From Marinobacter mobilis (GTDB taxonomy: Bacteria; Pseudomonadota; Gammaproteobacteria; Pseudomonadales; Oleiphilaceae), in contig NZ_FNNE01000005.1 of assembly GCF_900106945.1 (NCBI RefSeq), forward strand, positions 186,001 to 250,000: 64,000 nt of DNA. Reading direction: 5' to 3'. The notes under the pieces are model-generated. The model worked only from the letters and a program-made list of their open reading frames with translations, ran no database searches and was not told the origin of the DNA. Within the stretch, counting starts at the first letter, position 1. Every line of letters begins with the position of its first letter. Shown here in pieces: positions 27,662 to 36,620 of the stretch. A program made the translations under genes and the position numbers.

Positions 27662-28962
27662 GGGGATTCGCTGCACTGCTGCTGACCAGTCTGGCCACAG
27701 AAATCATGGCCGCGCCCCAGGTGATGATCCAGACCCGCCTTGAGCCGGAGAGCGGCCTGCGGGCCGGCCAGGCCATCCGTTATCAGGTCGATGTCCTCAC
27801 GGACACCTGGCTGACCGCAACACCAGAGTTCAGCCAACTTCAGGTTCCCGGCACCCTGGTGGACTTCGAAGGCAGCCGCGGCCGCAGTATTCAACGCACC
27901 ATCAACGGTAAACGCTATTTCGGTGTGACCTACAGTTATCGCCTGGTCGCGCTTGAAGCCGGGGTGATAACCCTGCCCGAACTGCAGGTGCTGGCTGCCG
28001 TGGGCCAGGCCGATGTTCCGGTCGCCGCCACGGTTCCGGAACGATCATTTGCGGTGCAGGCACTGCCCGGGCTCGAGGCCGATACGCTGTTGGCGGGCGA
28101 TGTCCAGCTGACCCAGCAACTGGTGCCCGCCGGCAATCGGTATGACGCAGGCCAACCGCTGACCCGGCAGATCCGGGTCGTTGCCGAGCGGGCACTGCCC
28201 CTGGCGATTCCAGCCCTGATGCCCGCAGAGCCAGGGGCCGCCGCCGGCAACACCCTGACGGCCACCCCACTGCCGGCAAAGGTCAGACATCTGACCGACG
28301 GCCGTGGTCGCAGCACCGGTGGCGAGCGACTGGAACAGCTGCGCTACCTGCCGGAATCCGGTGGACAACACACCTTGCCAGCCCTCAGCCTGAGCTGGTG
28401 GGATATTGACGAAAACCGGATGAAGCAGAGTGAACTGCCGGCCCTGGAGATCGAGGTTATCCCACCGCCACAGAGAGACAAGGCTCTCGCCAGCGAACTG
28501 TTTTCCCTGTCAAAGCGCCTCGGCGCCTGGTCAGAACGTCAGCCCACCGGGCTTTGGTTCGGGCTGATCACCCTTTGTGCCGCAGCTGGCTGGGGGGGCC
28601 GCCGGTACAGCCGCCCAGCAAGGCGCTGGCTGGTGCGCTGGGGCCAACAGCGTTACCACCAATCCACGTTCATTGCCCGGTTCAGGGCGCAACGGCAACT
28701 GAAACGCAGTTCTCCGGTACTGGATGGCACCTACCAGCTGGTACGGCGTCTCGACGATCAGGCCACTGTCCGCGAGAGCTCACTCGATCCATACTCAGAG
28801 CAGGCCTTGCTCGACAGCCTCGACCACTACTACCGTCGCAATCCCGATCCTCATAGCGGTCGCCGGATGCTCAGCAAAACCTTGCGCAAAAAGCTGATGC
28901 CCCGGCACAACCGCCACAGACGAACCCGGGCTTCACTACCACCGCTGAATCCGGAACCATAA
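27658..28962 (+). CDS. BatD-like protein
   Basis: This 434-residue protein has a signal peptide (about residues 1-18), tandem beta-sandwich repeats in the exported part, one membrane helix near residues 295-315, and a basic cytoplasmic tail. That is the BatD arrangement. BatD is the usual last gene of MoxR/Bat operons, named for Bacteroides aerotolerance, though the molecular role is unsettled. It closes the six-gene cluster. Its stop codon touches the A tract of the convergent terminator. Confidence 0.87.
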   Translation: MRGFAALLLTSLATEIMAAPQVMIQTRLEPESGLRAGQAIRYQVDVLTDTWLTATPEFSQLQVPGTLVDFEGSRGRSIQRTINGKRYFGVTYSYRLVALEAGVITLPELQVLAAVGQADVPVAATVPERSFAVQALPGLEADTLLAGDVQLTQQLVPAGNRYDAGQPLTRQIRVVAERALPLAIPALMPAEPGAAAGNTLTATPLPAKVRHLTDGRGRSTGGERLEQLRYLPESGGQHTLPALSLSWWDIDENRMKQSELPALEIEVIPPPQRDKALASELFSLSKRLGAWSERQPTGLWFGLITLCAAAGWGGRRYSRPARRWLVRWGQQRYHQSTFIARFRAQRQLKRSSPVLDGTYQLVRRLDDQATVRESSLDPYSEQALLDSLDHYYRRNPDPHSGRRMLSKTLRKKLMPRHNRHRRTRASLPPLNPEP

Positions 28963-28986
28963 AAAAGCCCAGACCGAAGCCTGGGC
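28961..28986 (-). terminator. Terminator of the haem/propeller gene (minus strand)
   Basis: Read on the minus strand, GCCCAG pairs with CTGGGC across an 8-nt loop and is followed by six T. It lies 28 bp past the stop of the 29014-30714 gene and overlaps the BatD stop codon. Confidence 0.75.
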
Positions 28987-29013
28987 AAAACAACAACACA
29001 ACAACACTTCTGC

Positions 29014-30714
29014 TTACTTGCGGTAATCCGGGTCGAGGCACATCAGCACCCCGGTGAACTCCTCCAGCGCCTGAACCGGAATCGGGTTATTGGTCATGCA
29101 GGCCCAGCCTTCTTCGGTGAAGGTGACATCCCGGGTATAGGTGCCACGCAGCGGAGCCGGATAGGCGGTAAAGGTTTCCTCGCGCGGATCAAAGCGGTAA
29201 ATGTGATCGGTCATGGTTTCATTGATCCAGACATCACCGGTGGTCGGCGCGATGTTCAGGGAATACGGGCCCGGCCTTGCGCCCGGCGCAAACTCAGGCA
29301 TGTCATAAACCTTGATATCCATGGTCTTGGTATCAATTCGGGCGAGCTGGCCGTGACCATAACCGGTCTGCCACAGCACGCCATCCTCAGCGAAACGCAG
29401 GCGGCGGGGACCAAACACCGGAGATTCGATTTCGGTTACTTCCAGGGTTTCCGGATCAATACGACCAATGCGGTTACCCCACAGACGGCTGTACCAGATG
29501 GAACCATCGTAGTTGCTGACCGCTACACCATAGGTCAATACCGCCGGAGTAATCGCGACCGGACGCGGTTCGGGCAGATCGATCAGGGTGATTTCCTGAG
29601 TTGCCGGATCCAGGCGGCCAATCTGTTCGGTGCCCACCACGGAGAACCACAGCATGCCCTTGGCATCCGTACGGATGGTGTGCGGGTATGGCGCGTTACC
29701 CGGCAGAGGAATCTTTTGCTCCCAGCGGTTGGTTTCGGCGTTGAACACGCCGATGGAGGCTGAATACGAGTTCGTGACGTAGAGTTTTCCGTCCGGGCCT
29801 TCCGCCAGGGAGTGCGGCCCGTGACGGACATTCACCTTGTTCATCGCTGGCGGAATGCCGAGCACCGTGAAGATGCCGCCCAGCGGCATGTCCTGCTCCG
29901 GGTGAGGTACAAACTCGGTTTCACCGGTCTTCAGGTTGGTGACGAACATGCCATCAGAGAACTGGTCTACCGTGTAAACCAGACCGTTCTTCGAGTGTAC
30001 GTAGGCATCATGGGGCACACCGGAGCCGGGCAGCTGGAATTCGTACACCTTGGTATTGGCCAGGGCGTCATCAAACGGGAACTCAGGACGCATCCCGGTC
30101 GGCTCACCGTTGAAACCCTCGGCAAATATTTCAGCCCTGCGCCGATCTTTATCGGTAATACCAACCGCCCCCATGTAGGCGTGCATGCGATGGACCGTCT
30201 GCTGCCAGGAATCGGCCGGACGCACAGTGCGGGTAAACGGGTTACCGAGCTGATGACACGACAGACATTCAAGCTGGAACTTGTCGCGGGTAAACGGCTG
30301 GTCGTCCTCGGTATCAAACGGCAGCTCGTTAAAATGATAGGAAGCTGCCAGGCTTTCGGAAATCTCCCGGTCGGTCTGCAGTGGGGTCATGCGAAGATCT
30401 TTGCTCAGCATCGCATTGGCACCGTCGAGCCGCACCTGCATTTCGTGGTCAGCAAAGTAGTGGGCGCGAAAGCGCAGCCGCAGCTCACCGTCTAGCTCGG
30501 TTTCCAGCGCGTAACGACCGTTCGCATCAGAGTAGACCGACTCGGAGACCCCGGCCTGGACATTGGTCAGCCGAATGATCGCGCCGGCAATGGGGTCGCC
30601 CTCAGCATTACTCAGCTGACCGCTGATGGTCGATGCGGACACCGGCGAGACGGCGCCTATGGCGGCCGACAGCGCAATGCCTTGCAAACCCAAACGTTTT
30701 GTTTTTGTCATCAT
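29014..30714 (-). CDS. Exported single-haem c-type protein with Vgb-like beta-propeller
   Basis: This 566-residue protein has a signal peptide (about residues 7-28), a carboxypeptidase-regulatory-like beta sandwich (about 29-110), one haem c attachment motif C150-LS-C153-H154 in a small helical region, and a C-terminal propeller (about 225-555). The propeller resembles virginiamycin B lyase/SMP-30 folds (GPDGKLYVTNSYSASIGVF, LWFSVVGTEQIGRLDP, IWYSRLWGNRIGRIDP). It is probably a periplasmic redox or binding protein rather than an antibiotic lyase, since true Vgb has no haem domain. It diverges from an SDR/MDR pair. The reaction is unknown. Confidence 0.85.
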   Translation of the reverse strand: MMTKTKRLGLQGIALSAAIGAVSPVSASTISGQLSNAEGDPIAGAIIRLTNVQAGVSESVYSDANGRYALETELDGELRLRFRAHYFADHEMQVRLDGANAMLSKDLRMTPLQTDREISESLAASYHFNELPFDTEDDQPFTRDKFQLECLSCHQLGNPFTRTVRPADSWQQTVHRMHAYMGAVGITDKDRRRAEIFAEGFNGEPTGMRPEFPFDDALANTKVYEFQLPGSGVPHDAYVHSKNGLVYTVDQFSDGMFVTNLKTGETEFVPHPEQDMPLGGIFTVLGIPPAMNKVNVRHGPHSLAEGPDGKLYVTNSYSASIGVFNAETNRWEQKIPLPGNAPYPHTIRTDAKGMLWFSVVGTEQIGRLDPATQEITLIDLPEPRPVAITPAVLTYGVAVSNYDGSIWYSRLWGNRIGRIDPETLEVTEIESPVFGPRRLRFAEDGVLWQTGYGHGQLARIDTKTMDIKVYDMPEFAPGARPGPYSLNIAPTTGDVWINETMTDHIYRFDPREETFTAYPAPLRGTYTRDVTFTEEGWACMTNNPIPVQALEEFTGVLMCLDPDYRK

Positions 30715-31047
30715 TGCAAATTCCCTCAGAGATTCTCACTGCCGGCGCAGGAAACCATCCGGCCTGGTAACGATGTGTTCCGGCCCGTTCTGAGCTCAGA
30801 TCACCTCCCTCCATGGTATTGAGTGCTGCCGGTTCTGACTTATCCCTTTACGAATCACTTTTATCCTTTCGCGCCAGATAAACCTGACGATCACAGTCGG
30901 CGCTTATGTCGCGATATGCCAAGTGAAAGGCAGCTTTTATCAATTGTTTGGCAGGTTCCCGGGATAAAACATACTGCCGCATGAGCGGGCAATGCCCCGA
31001 TGCGATGGCTCAAATCTCTCATTCAAACAATTCCAAGGTAGACAGAG
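30715..31047 (+). promoter_or_regulatory. Divergent promoter region with TGCCAA/TTGGCA sites
   Basis: A 333-bp gap between the haem/propeller gene and the SDR gene. It contains the 12-mer GCGATATGCCAA (30911-30922), also found upstream of the DUF1302 operon. TGCC-N8-GGCA (30917-30932) has the same outer symmetry as the palindrome at 13256, and a further TTGGCA lies at 30948. No gene-like frame was seen. Confidence 0.4.
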
Positions 31048-31830
31048 ATGCTGCAGAACAAAAAAGCGATTATCACGGGCGGTGCCTCCGGCATCGGTGC
31101 ACAGGCCGTCAGGCTGTTCCAGGCAAACGGTGCCGACGTTGTGATCGCCGACATGAACGAAGACAGCGGTCTGGCACTTGCCAGCGAACTGGGCGCAGGC
31201 GTGTCGTTCGTCAAGGTTGACCTGAGCGTACCCGACGACATCGAAAACATGATCGCGTCCGCAATTGAAATCCTCGGAGGCCTCGACATCCTGGTTAACA
31301 ACGCTGGCTTCGGTACCTATGGCCGCACCCACATCATTGAGCCGGAGACCTGGTACAAGGTGATGGAGGTTAACCTGAATGCCCTGTTCCACACCTGCCG
31401 CCATGCGTTGCCGCATATGATGAAGTCCGGCGGCAGCATCATTAACACCGCCTCAGTTTCAGGCACCCGGGCAGACTATGGTTTCAATGCTTACGCCGCT
31501 GCCAAGGGCGGAGTGATCAACTACACCCGTAACCTCGCGCTCGACTACGCTCTCGATAACATTCGCGTCAACAGTATCAGCCCCGGTCTGATCAAGACCC
31601 CGCTGACAGGCCCTCTGACGGGGCACCCGGACGCCTATGAACAATATCTCCACAACATTCCCATGAGCCGTGCCGGCGAGCCGGAGGAAATTGCCAAGGT
31701 CATGCTGTTCCTAGCCTCGGACCTGGCGAGTTATGTCAACGGCCAGAACATTAACGTCGATGGCGGCGTGACCGGCTGGAACGGTCAGCCACGGTTCACC
31801 AAGCTCTTTGGCGACGTCACCATTCCATAG
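31048..31830 (+). CDS. Short-chain dehydrogenase/reductase (SDR)
   Basis: This 260-residue classical SDR has the nucleotide motif TGGASGIG (10-17), NNAG (84-87), the catalytic serine region NTASVSG (S136 or S138) and Y149-xxx-K153. Asp35 after the second strand (VVIADMN) favours NAD over NADP. It would interconvert an alcohol and a ketone. It precedes an MDR-type reductase by 33 bp, so the two form a small operon, perhaps for the same pathway. The substrate is not evident. Confidence 0.92.
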   Translation: MLQNKKAIITGGASGIGAQAVRLFQANGADVVIADMNEDSGLALASELGAGVSFVKVDLSVPDDIENMIASAIEILGGLDILVNNAGFGTYGRTHIIEPETWYKVMEVNLNALFHTCRHALPHMMKSGGSIINTASVSGTRADYGFNAYAAAKGGVINYTRNLALDYALDNIRVNSISPGLIKTPLTGPLTGHPDAYEQYLHNIPMSRAGEPEEIAKVMLFLASDLASYVNGQNINVDGGVTGWNGQPRFTKLFGDVTIP

Positions 31831-31863
31831 GTCCGGGCCATCCCGGTTTCAGGAGGTTTAGCA

Positions 31864-32853
31864 ATGAAATATCAGGCCATCAAGCTGGTCAGACGACCAG
31901 TCGGCGACATTACTTCTGACATTTTCGAGCGGGTTGAGCTGGAAACGCCTGCTCTCAAAGACGGCGAATTCCTGGTCAGGCAGACCCACATGTCCCTCGA
32001 TCCCGCCATGCGAACCTGGTTGCAGGACAACGAGGACAGCTACATAGAGCCGGTCCGCCCGGGCGATATCATGCGCGCTTACGGCATTGGCGACGTGGTG
32101 GAATCCCGCAATCCGGCCTACCCGGAAGGCGCCCGAGTGGTTGGCGTTACCGGCTGGGCCGAGTACACCCTTGGTGGTGAAGACATGCAGGTCGTCGACC
32201 GCTCCGTCGATATCGGCGCGCTGATGTCGGTCCTTTATGTGCCAGGCCTAACCGCGTATGTAGGTCTGATAAAAGTCGGCCGTCCTGTCAGTGGCGAAAC
32301 CATGGTCGTTACCGGTGCCGCCGGTTCAGTCGGTTCCCTAGTGGGCCAGATGGGCAAAGCAGAAGGCCTGCGGGTGATCGGTGTGGCCGGCAGCGAGGAA
32401 AAGTGCCGCTGGCTGGAAGAGGAGCTGGGCTTCGACAAGGCCCTCAACTACAAAGATCCGGACCTTGGCGAACAACTGGCCGCCGCGACACCAGACGGCA
32501 TCGACCTTTACTTCGAGAACACCGGGGGCCCAATCCAGAAACTGGCGTTCGATCGCATGAACCGCCTCGGCCGAATGGTCGTGTGCGGCAACATCGCCGA
32601 GTACAACAACGACGTACCGACACCCGGGCCGAGCTGGGTTGATATCAACCTGAAAGCGCTACGGGTCGAAGGCTTCGTGATCACCGATCATTACGACAAG
32701 GCTGAAGAATCTACCCTTGCCATGATGGGTTACCTGCAGAAAGGCCAGATCAAGTTCCGCAGCCATGTGCTGACAGGGCTCGACAGCGCCATTGAAGGGG
32801 TTCAGCTGCTGTTCTCCGGCCAGAACCAGGGCAAGCTGTACGTCGAGCTCTGA
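31864..32853 (+). CDS. NADP-dependent MDR oxidoreductase (prostaglandin reductase/CurA-like)
   Basis: This 329-residue zinc-free MDR protein has SLDPAMRTWL near the N-terminus, a Rossmann motif VTGAAGSVGSLVGQ (about 146-159), and FENTGG. These mark the leukotriene B4 dehydrogenase/curcumin reductase group, which reduces the C=C bond of enones or related carbonyls with NADPH. AGGAGG 7 bp upstream sets the start. It follows the SDR gene and probably shares its transcript. Confidence 0.92.
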   Translation: MKYQAIKLVRRPVGDITSDIFERVELETPALKDGEFLVRQTHMSLDPAMRTWLQDNEDSYIEPVRPGDIMRAYGIGDVVESRNPAYPEGARVVGVTGWAEYTLGGEDMQVVDRSVDIGALMSVLYVPGLTAYVGLIKVGRPVSGETMVVTGAAGSVGSLVGQMGKAEGLRVIGVAGSEEKCRWLEEELGFDKALNYKDPDLGEQLAAATPDGIDLYFENTGGPIQKLAFDRMNRLGRMVVCGNIAEYNNDVPTPGPSWVDINLKALRVEGFVITDHYDKAEESTLAMMGYLQKGQIKFRSHVLTGLDSAIEGVQLLFSGQNQGKLYVEL

Positions 32854-32873
32854 TCAAAGCTGTGTTTTCCGGA

Positions 32874-32905
32874 CCACCGCCCAGATCCATTGGGCTGGGC
32901 GGTGG
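32874..32905. terminator. Long inverted repeat between convergent genes
   Basis: A perfect 11-bp stem (CCACCGCCCAG with CTGGGCGGTGG, 10-nt loop) lies between the MDR gene and the convergent 32955-33779 gene. It lacks a clean T tract on either strand, so termination is likely but not certain. Confidence 0.5.
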
Positions 32906-32954
32906 CCGACTTCTCTCCCTGCCTCCCGCTCACATTTCTCAGTCCCGAACCGCC

Positions 32955-33779
32955 TCAGGAGTTCGTCACAAACACCCAGTTGGTCCCGACATCATCACAC
33001 ACCACCACCCTTGCCCCGATTCCGGAACAGTAAGTCAGGCTTTGCGGCAACCGGTCCGTCAGACGTGAGGGCACGACTTTGGTGCGCTTATCCTCTTTCA
33101 GCAGCTGGAAGGTCTGTTCCATCCGTTCGCTGTAGTCAACACCCCTGGCCTGGTGGCGCTGAAAATTATGGTAAAACTCGCTGAAGCTCATGGTAGCGCC
33201 ACCGAGGCCGATCTCCAGCATCTTGAGGATGTAACGGTCATAGGCGTCAGACAGATACTGGCGCAGCTCCGCCTCGTTCGAGGAATCTCCGGAAAACGCC
33301 ACCAGCCCCAGACGATTGCTCTCCGCCAGCACTCCGGACGCCAGCTCGCCGTTGGGTTGGTTGGTGGCCAGGCGGTAACGGCGATGACCACAATCAATCA
33401 CCTCGCCCTGCAGCGAACACCCCTGCATGCCCTGAGGCTCAGGTAACCGTTGGGGATCAGCGGTTGCGACGGGCTCTACGGAACGGGGCTGGGGCGCCGG
33501 CTCCGCGGCCACCGGTGTTGCTCGCTCCGGCACGGCCAGGTCAATGCCCAGCCGCGCCGCCGGGCGTTTAAGCAGCAGGGCCTGAACCTGCAGCGAATTG
33601 CGCCGGAAATCCTCAAACGAAGGCAGACTTCCGCCACCACCGCCGGCGATGATTTCGCAGTAGACCCGTTCATAATCGCTCTGTGGCTGGGGACATGCGG
33701 CCGCCGCGACGATCCCGCCCGGCAGCATCAACCCGCCCAGCACCAGCCCCTGAAATAACCAGAGCACCGCCCGTTGCAT
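32955..33779 (-). CDS. Exported protein of unknown function, cysteine pairs
   Basis: I do not recognise this 274-residue protein. It has a signal peptide (about residues 1-27), then C29 and C41 around SDYERVY, a glycine run (GGGGG, about 46-50), a low-complexity proline/alanine linker, and a C-terminal domain with closely spaced cysteine pairs (CSLQGEVIDCGHRRY and YCSGIGARVVVC). The cysteines suggest a disulfide-stabilised periplasmic protein. ATG 33779 is chosen because GAGGTG lies 6 bp upstream; a GTG at 33788 is within that site. It stands alone. Confidence 0.75.
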   Translation of the reverse strand: MQRAVLWLFQGLVLGGLMLPGGIVAAAACPQPQSDYERVYCEIIAGGGGGSLPSFEDFRRNSLQVQALLLKRPAARLGIDLAVPERATPVAAEPAPQPRSVEPVATADPQRLPEPQGMQGCSLQGEVIDCGHRRYRLATNQPNGELASGVLAESNRLGLVAFSGDSSNEAELRQYLSDAYDRYILKMLEIGLGGATMSFSEFYHNFQRHQARGVDYSERMEQTFQLLKEDKRTKVVPSRLTDRLPQSLTYCSGIGARVVVCDDVGTNWVFVTNS

Positions 33780-33942
33780 AAACGTCACCTCAAAGAAGGG
33801 AAAATCGAACCTCTACTTTACCGGATTTCTTCTGCCATCACGTCAATGTCCTCCCTGACGAGCCTCAACGGTACCTTCCCCTGCGCCATACAGTCATACT
33901 GTGCTAGTGTCCGGTTAACCCCGCAGGAAAAAGCGCAGCAGC

Positions 33943-34584
33943 ATGAAACTGACCGTCATTTCCGACACCCACGGCATGCATGAAAAGATCGCCAGGATTC
34001 CCCACGGCGATGTGCTGATTCACGCTGGCGACAGTCTGGGCCGGGGTACACTTGAGGAGCTGGAAGCTCTCAATGACTGGCTCGGCCGCCTGCCTCACCG
34101 CCACAAGATCCTGATCGCCGGCAACCATGACTGGTGTTTCCAGAACGAGCCGGAGGAGGCTCGCCGCCTGGTCACCAACGCTGTCTACCTGGAAGACAGT
34201 GGCATCGAGATTGATGGTCTGCAGTTCTGGGGCAGTCCGTGGACACCCGAGTTTTTCGACTGGGCGTTCAACCTGCCCCGGGGTGACGCTTTAGCCCGAC
34301 GCTGGGCGCAGATTCCCGATAGTACCGATGTGTTGATTACCCACGGCCCGCCAATGAACATCCTTGATCAGGTCGGCGAGCGGTTCGGAGGCCAGCACGT
34401 CGGCTGTGAAGCATTGGCGGAGCGAGTGGCGCAACTTCAGCTTCGTGCCCACCTGTTCGGTCACATCCATGAAAGCCATGGCCGCGAACAGATCGACCGC
34501 TGCCTGTACATCAACGCCAGTACCTGCAACGGCCAGTTCAGGCCTGACAACGCGCCGGTGTCGGTGCAACTCGGGGCGTACTGA
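33943..34584 (+). CDS. Metallophosphoesterase (calcineurin-like)
   Basis: This 213-residue protein carries all motifs of a calcineurin-like phosphoesterase: D8-T-H10, HAGD (27-30), IAGNHDW, THGPP and GHIHE. It has no signal peptide, so it acts in the cytoplasm on a phosphomonoester or diester that cannot be named. It is a single gene converging on a DMT transporter, with only 6 bp between the two stops. Confidence 0.92.
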   Translation: MKLTVISDTHGMHEKIARIPHGDVLIHAGDSLGRGTLEELEALNDWLGRLPHRHKILIAGNHDWCFQNEPEEARRLVTNAVYLEDSGIEIDGLQFWGSPWTPEFFDWAFNLPRGDALARRWAQIPDSTDVLITHGPPMNILDQVGERFGGQHVGCEALAERVAQLQLRAHLFGHIHESHGREQIDRCLYINASTCNGQFRPDNAPVSVQLGAY

Positions 34585-34590
34585 CGCCCC

Positions 34591-35496
34591 TCAGCGCCTC
34601 CAGTTAGCCAGCACCACCCCCGCCATCACCACACCGACACCCAGCCAAACCTGCCAGCCAAAATGCTCACCAAAAATCAGGAAGGCCAGGACCAGGCCCA
34701 TCGGGGCAATGACGAATCCGAGCTGACTGAGAAACACCGGCGACGACCGCCGCTGCAACTCGAAGAACCCGCGGTAAGTCAGCGCTGACACCGCTGCTTG
34801 CGCCGCTAACACCCATGCCACCTCCCAGCCCGGCGCCAGTGCCTGGTGGATCTGCCCGGTAAACACCAGCACCACCAGTAACACCAGAGCCCCGCTCAGC
34901 AGCATGCCTGGCGCCAGTTGTTTCGGGCTGGCACCTTCCGGCCAGGCCACGGTGCGGTAAACATTGCCAATGGCCAGGGAAAGCGGCACCAACAGCCCCA
35001 GCAATAGCCATGGCAACGCTCCGGAGCCGACGCCGTCCGTATCCGGCAAGAGGATGCGGACACAACCAACAACCCCCAACAGCAGGCCTGAAACTCGAAG
35101 AGGACTCAGGGATTCCATCCTCATCGCCAAGGCCAGGGCGTAGGTAATCAACGACGGCAAGGCATACAGCGTCGCCGTCAGGCCCGATCCCACATGACCG
35201 ACCACAATAAACGCCAGGGCATTAGGTATGGCAATGGCGGTCAGGCCGCTGACCAGGAAGTAACGCCAGGTCCGTCGCAACGGCAGCCCGGTCGCGCCGC
35301 GCGTTGACCACAGGCACAACAACAGGCCGCCCCCCAGGGCCTGCCAGAAGGCATAGCCCAAGGCACTCATGCCTGCAGCCATAGCCACTTTCGCCAGCGG
35401 CAGCATCAGCGCGATCAGGCTCCCGACCACAAGCAACAACAGGTAGGCGACCGGATCACGCCGGTTCACGGCGACGGAGGCATTGGCCAGCATCAT
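34591..35496 (-). CDS. EamA/DMT family transporter
   Basis: This 301-residue integral membrane protein has about ten hydrophobic helices arranged as two EamA repeats (about residues 15-150 and 160-298), the classical drug/metabolite transporter layout. Substrates range from amino acids to metabolites. The double ATG at 35496 has GGAG 6 bp upstream. It diverges from a LysR regulator, which may control it. Confidence 0.9.
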   Translation of the reverse strand: MMLANASVAVNRRDPVAYLLLLVVGSLIALMLPLAKVAMAAGMSALGYAFWQALGGGLLLCLWSTRGATGLPLRRTWRYFLVSGLTAIAIPNALAFIVVGHVGSGLTATLYALPSLITYALALAMRMESLSPLRVSGLLLGVVGCVRILLPDTDGVGSGALPWLLLGLLVPLSLAIGNVYRTVAWPEGASPKQLAPGMLLSGALVLLVVLVFTGQIHQALAPGWEVAWVLAAQAAVSALTYRGFFELQRRSSPVFLSQLGFVIAPMGLVLAFLIFGEHFGWQVWLGVGVVMAGVVLANWRR

Positions 35497-35625
35497 CGGT
35501 TCTCCCAGGTTGGTTAACAGCCGCCATTGTGATCAGCGCCGCCTCAGTGTTCGCCCCCCAATTTGGAAAAACACTTTTCACCTGTGAGAGACTGTTAGCC
35601 GACTCACCACTGCACAGGGAACATT

Positions 35626-36537
35626 GTGGACCGACTTAAAGGCATTGAGTACTTCAAACGTATCGTCGAACTGGGCTCCTTTACGGCCGTGGCGGAGGAG
35701 TTTGGCTGTTCCAACGCGGTCATTTCCAAGTACGTCAGATACCTGGAAGACTGGACCGGCGCACGCCTGGTCAACCGCAGTACCCGCAGCATCAGCATCA
35801 CCGAAGAAGGCCAGTCCTTCTACGACTATTGCGTCAACGTGCTCGACAACACCGGTCAGGTACTGGACACCCTGACCGCCAACCACGATGTCAGTGGGCA
35901 GCTGGTGGTGGCCTGTCCGGTGTCGTTATCCGTCAGGGTTCTGGCCCCGCTGGTATTCCGTTTCCAGCAGGCTCACCCCGGACTCACGATCCGCCTCAGG
36001 CTGAGCGATGAAATGACCGACCTGATCAGTAACGGGGTCGATGTTGCCATTCGCGGCACCGGGCAGCTGGCGGACTCGGCCCTGGTAGCCACCGCCGTGG
36101 CACAGATGGAACGCTGCGTGGTGGCTTCTCCCGGCTACCTGAGCCAACATGGTCAGCCCGGCTCCATCGATGAACTCAGTCACCATCAATGCCTGGTGTT
36201 CAGCCTCAGTCAGGACAGTCTGCAATGGGAGTTTGGCGATGACAACGGCCGCCGCAGCGTGGCCATTAGCGGCCCATTGATTGCCGATAACTCGCTGATG
36301 CTGGTGGAGGCGGCCCGAGCCGGTCTGGGGATCGCGCTGGTACCCCGAAGTTACATCCACGACGAGCTGCAGGCCGGATCGCTCACCGAGCTCGAACTGG
36401 GACTTCAGCCCATCCCGCGCACCATCTACGCGGTTTACCCAGGGCGTCAGCACCTGCCCAGGCGCACACGGCTGTTCATCGACTACCTGAAGACCCACGT
36501 TGCAGCCGCTCTGGAGGGTACCCTCACCGTTTCGTGA
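35626..36537 (+). CDS. LysR family transcriptional regulator
   Basis: This 303-residue protein has an N-terminal winged helix (about 1-60: LKGIEYFKRIVELGSF, then AVISKYVRYLEDWTGARL) and a C-terminal substrate-binding domain, typical of LysR regulators of the single-domain AaeR/DsdC-like group. It uses a GTG start with AGGGA 6 bp upstream. It lies between the divergent DMT transporter and the co-directional nitroreductase 83 bp downstream, both plausible targets. Confidence 0.92.
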   Translation: MDRLKGIEYFKRIVELGSFTAVAEEFGCSNAVISKYVRYLEDWTGARLVNRSTRSISITEEGQSFYDYCVNVLDNTGQVLDTLTANHDVSGQLVVACPVSLSVRVLAPLVFRFQQAHPGLTIRLRLSDEMTDLISNGVDVAIRGTGQLADSALVATAVAQMERCVVASPGYLSQHGQPGSIDELSHHQCLVFSLSQDSLQWEFGDDNGRRSVAISGPLIADNSLMLVEAARAGLGIALVPRSYIHDELQAGSLTELELGLQPIPRTIYAVYPGRQHLPRRTRLFIDYLKTHVAAALEGTLTVS

Positions 36538-36620
36538 AAACAGCTTTTGCGCGTTGGCTCTCGTTCCCACACCGCCGCCCCGGCACAGTGTCTCCTTCAA
36601 CTGACAGGAGGAGACAACCC

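Noticed and set aside
29014..30714. Streptogramin resistance (virginiamycin B lyase)
   Set aside because: The propeller resembles Vgb, but the haem c motif, signal peptide and N-terminal sandwich are not features of the resistance enzyme.
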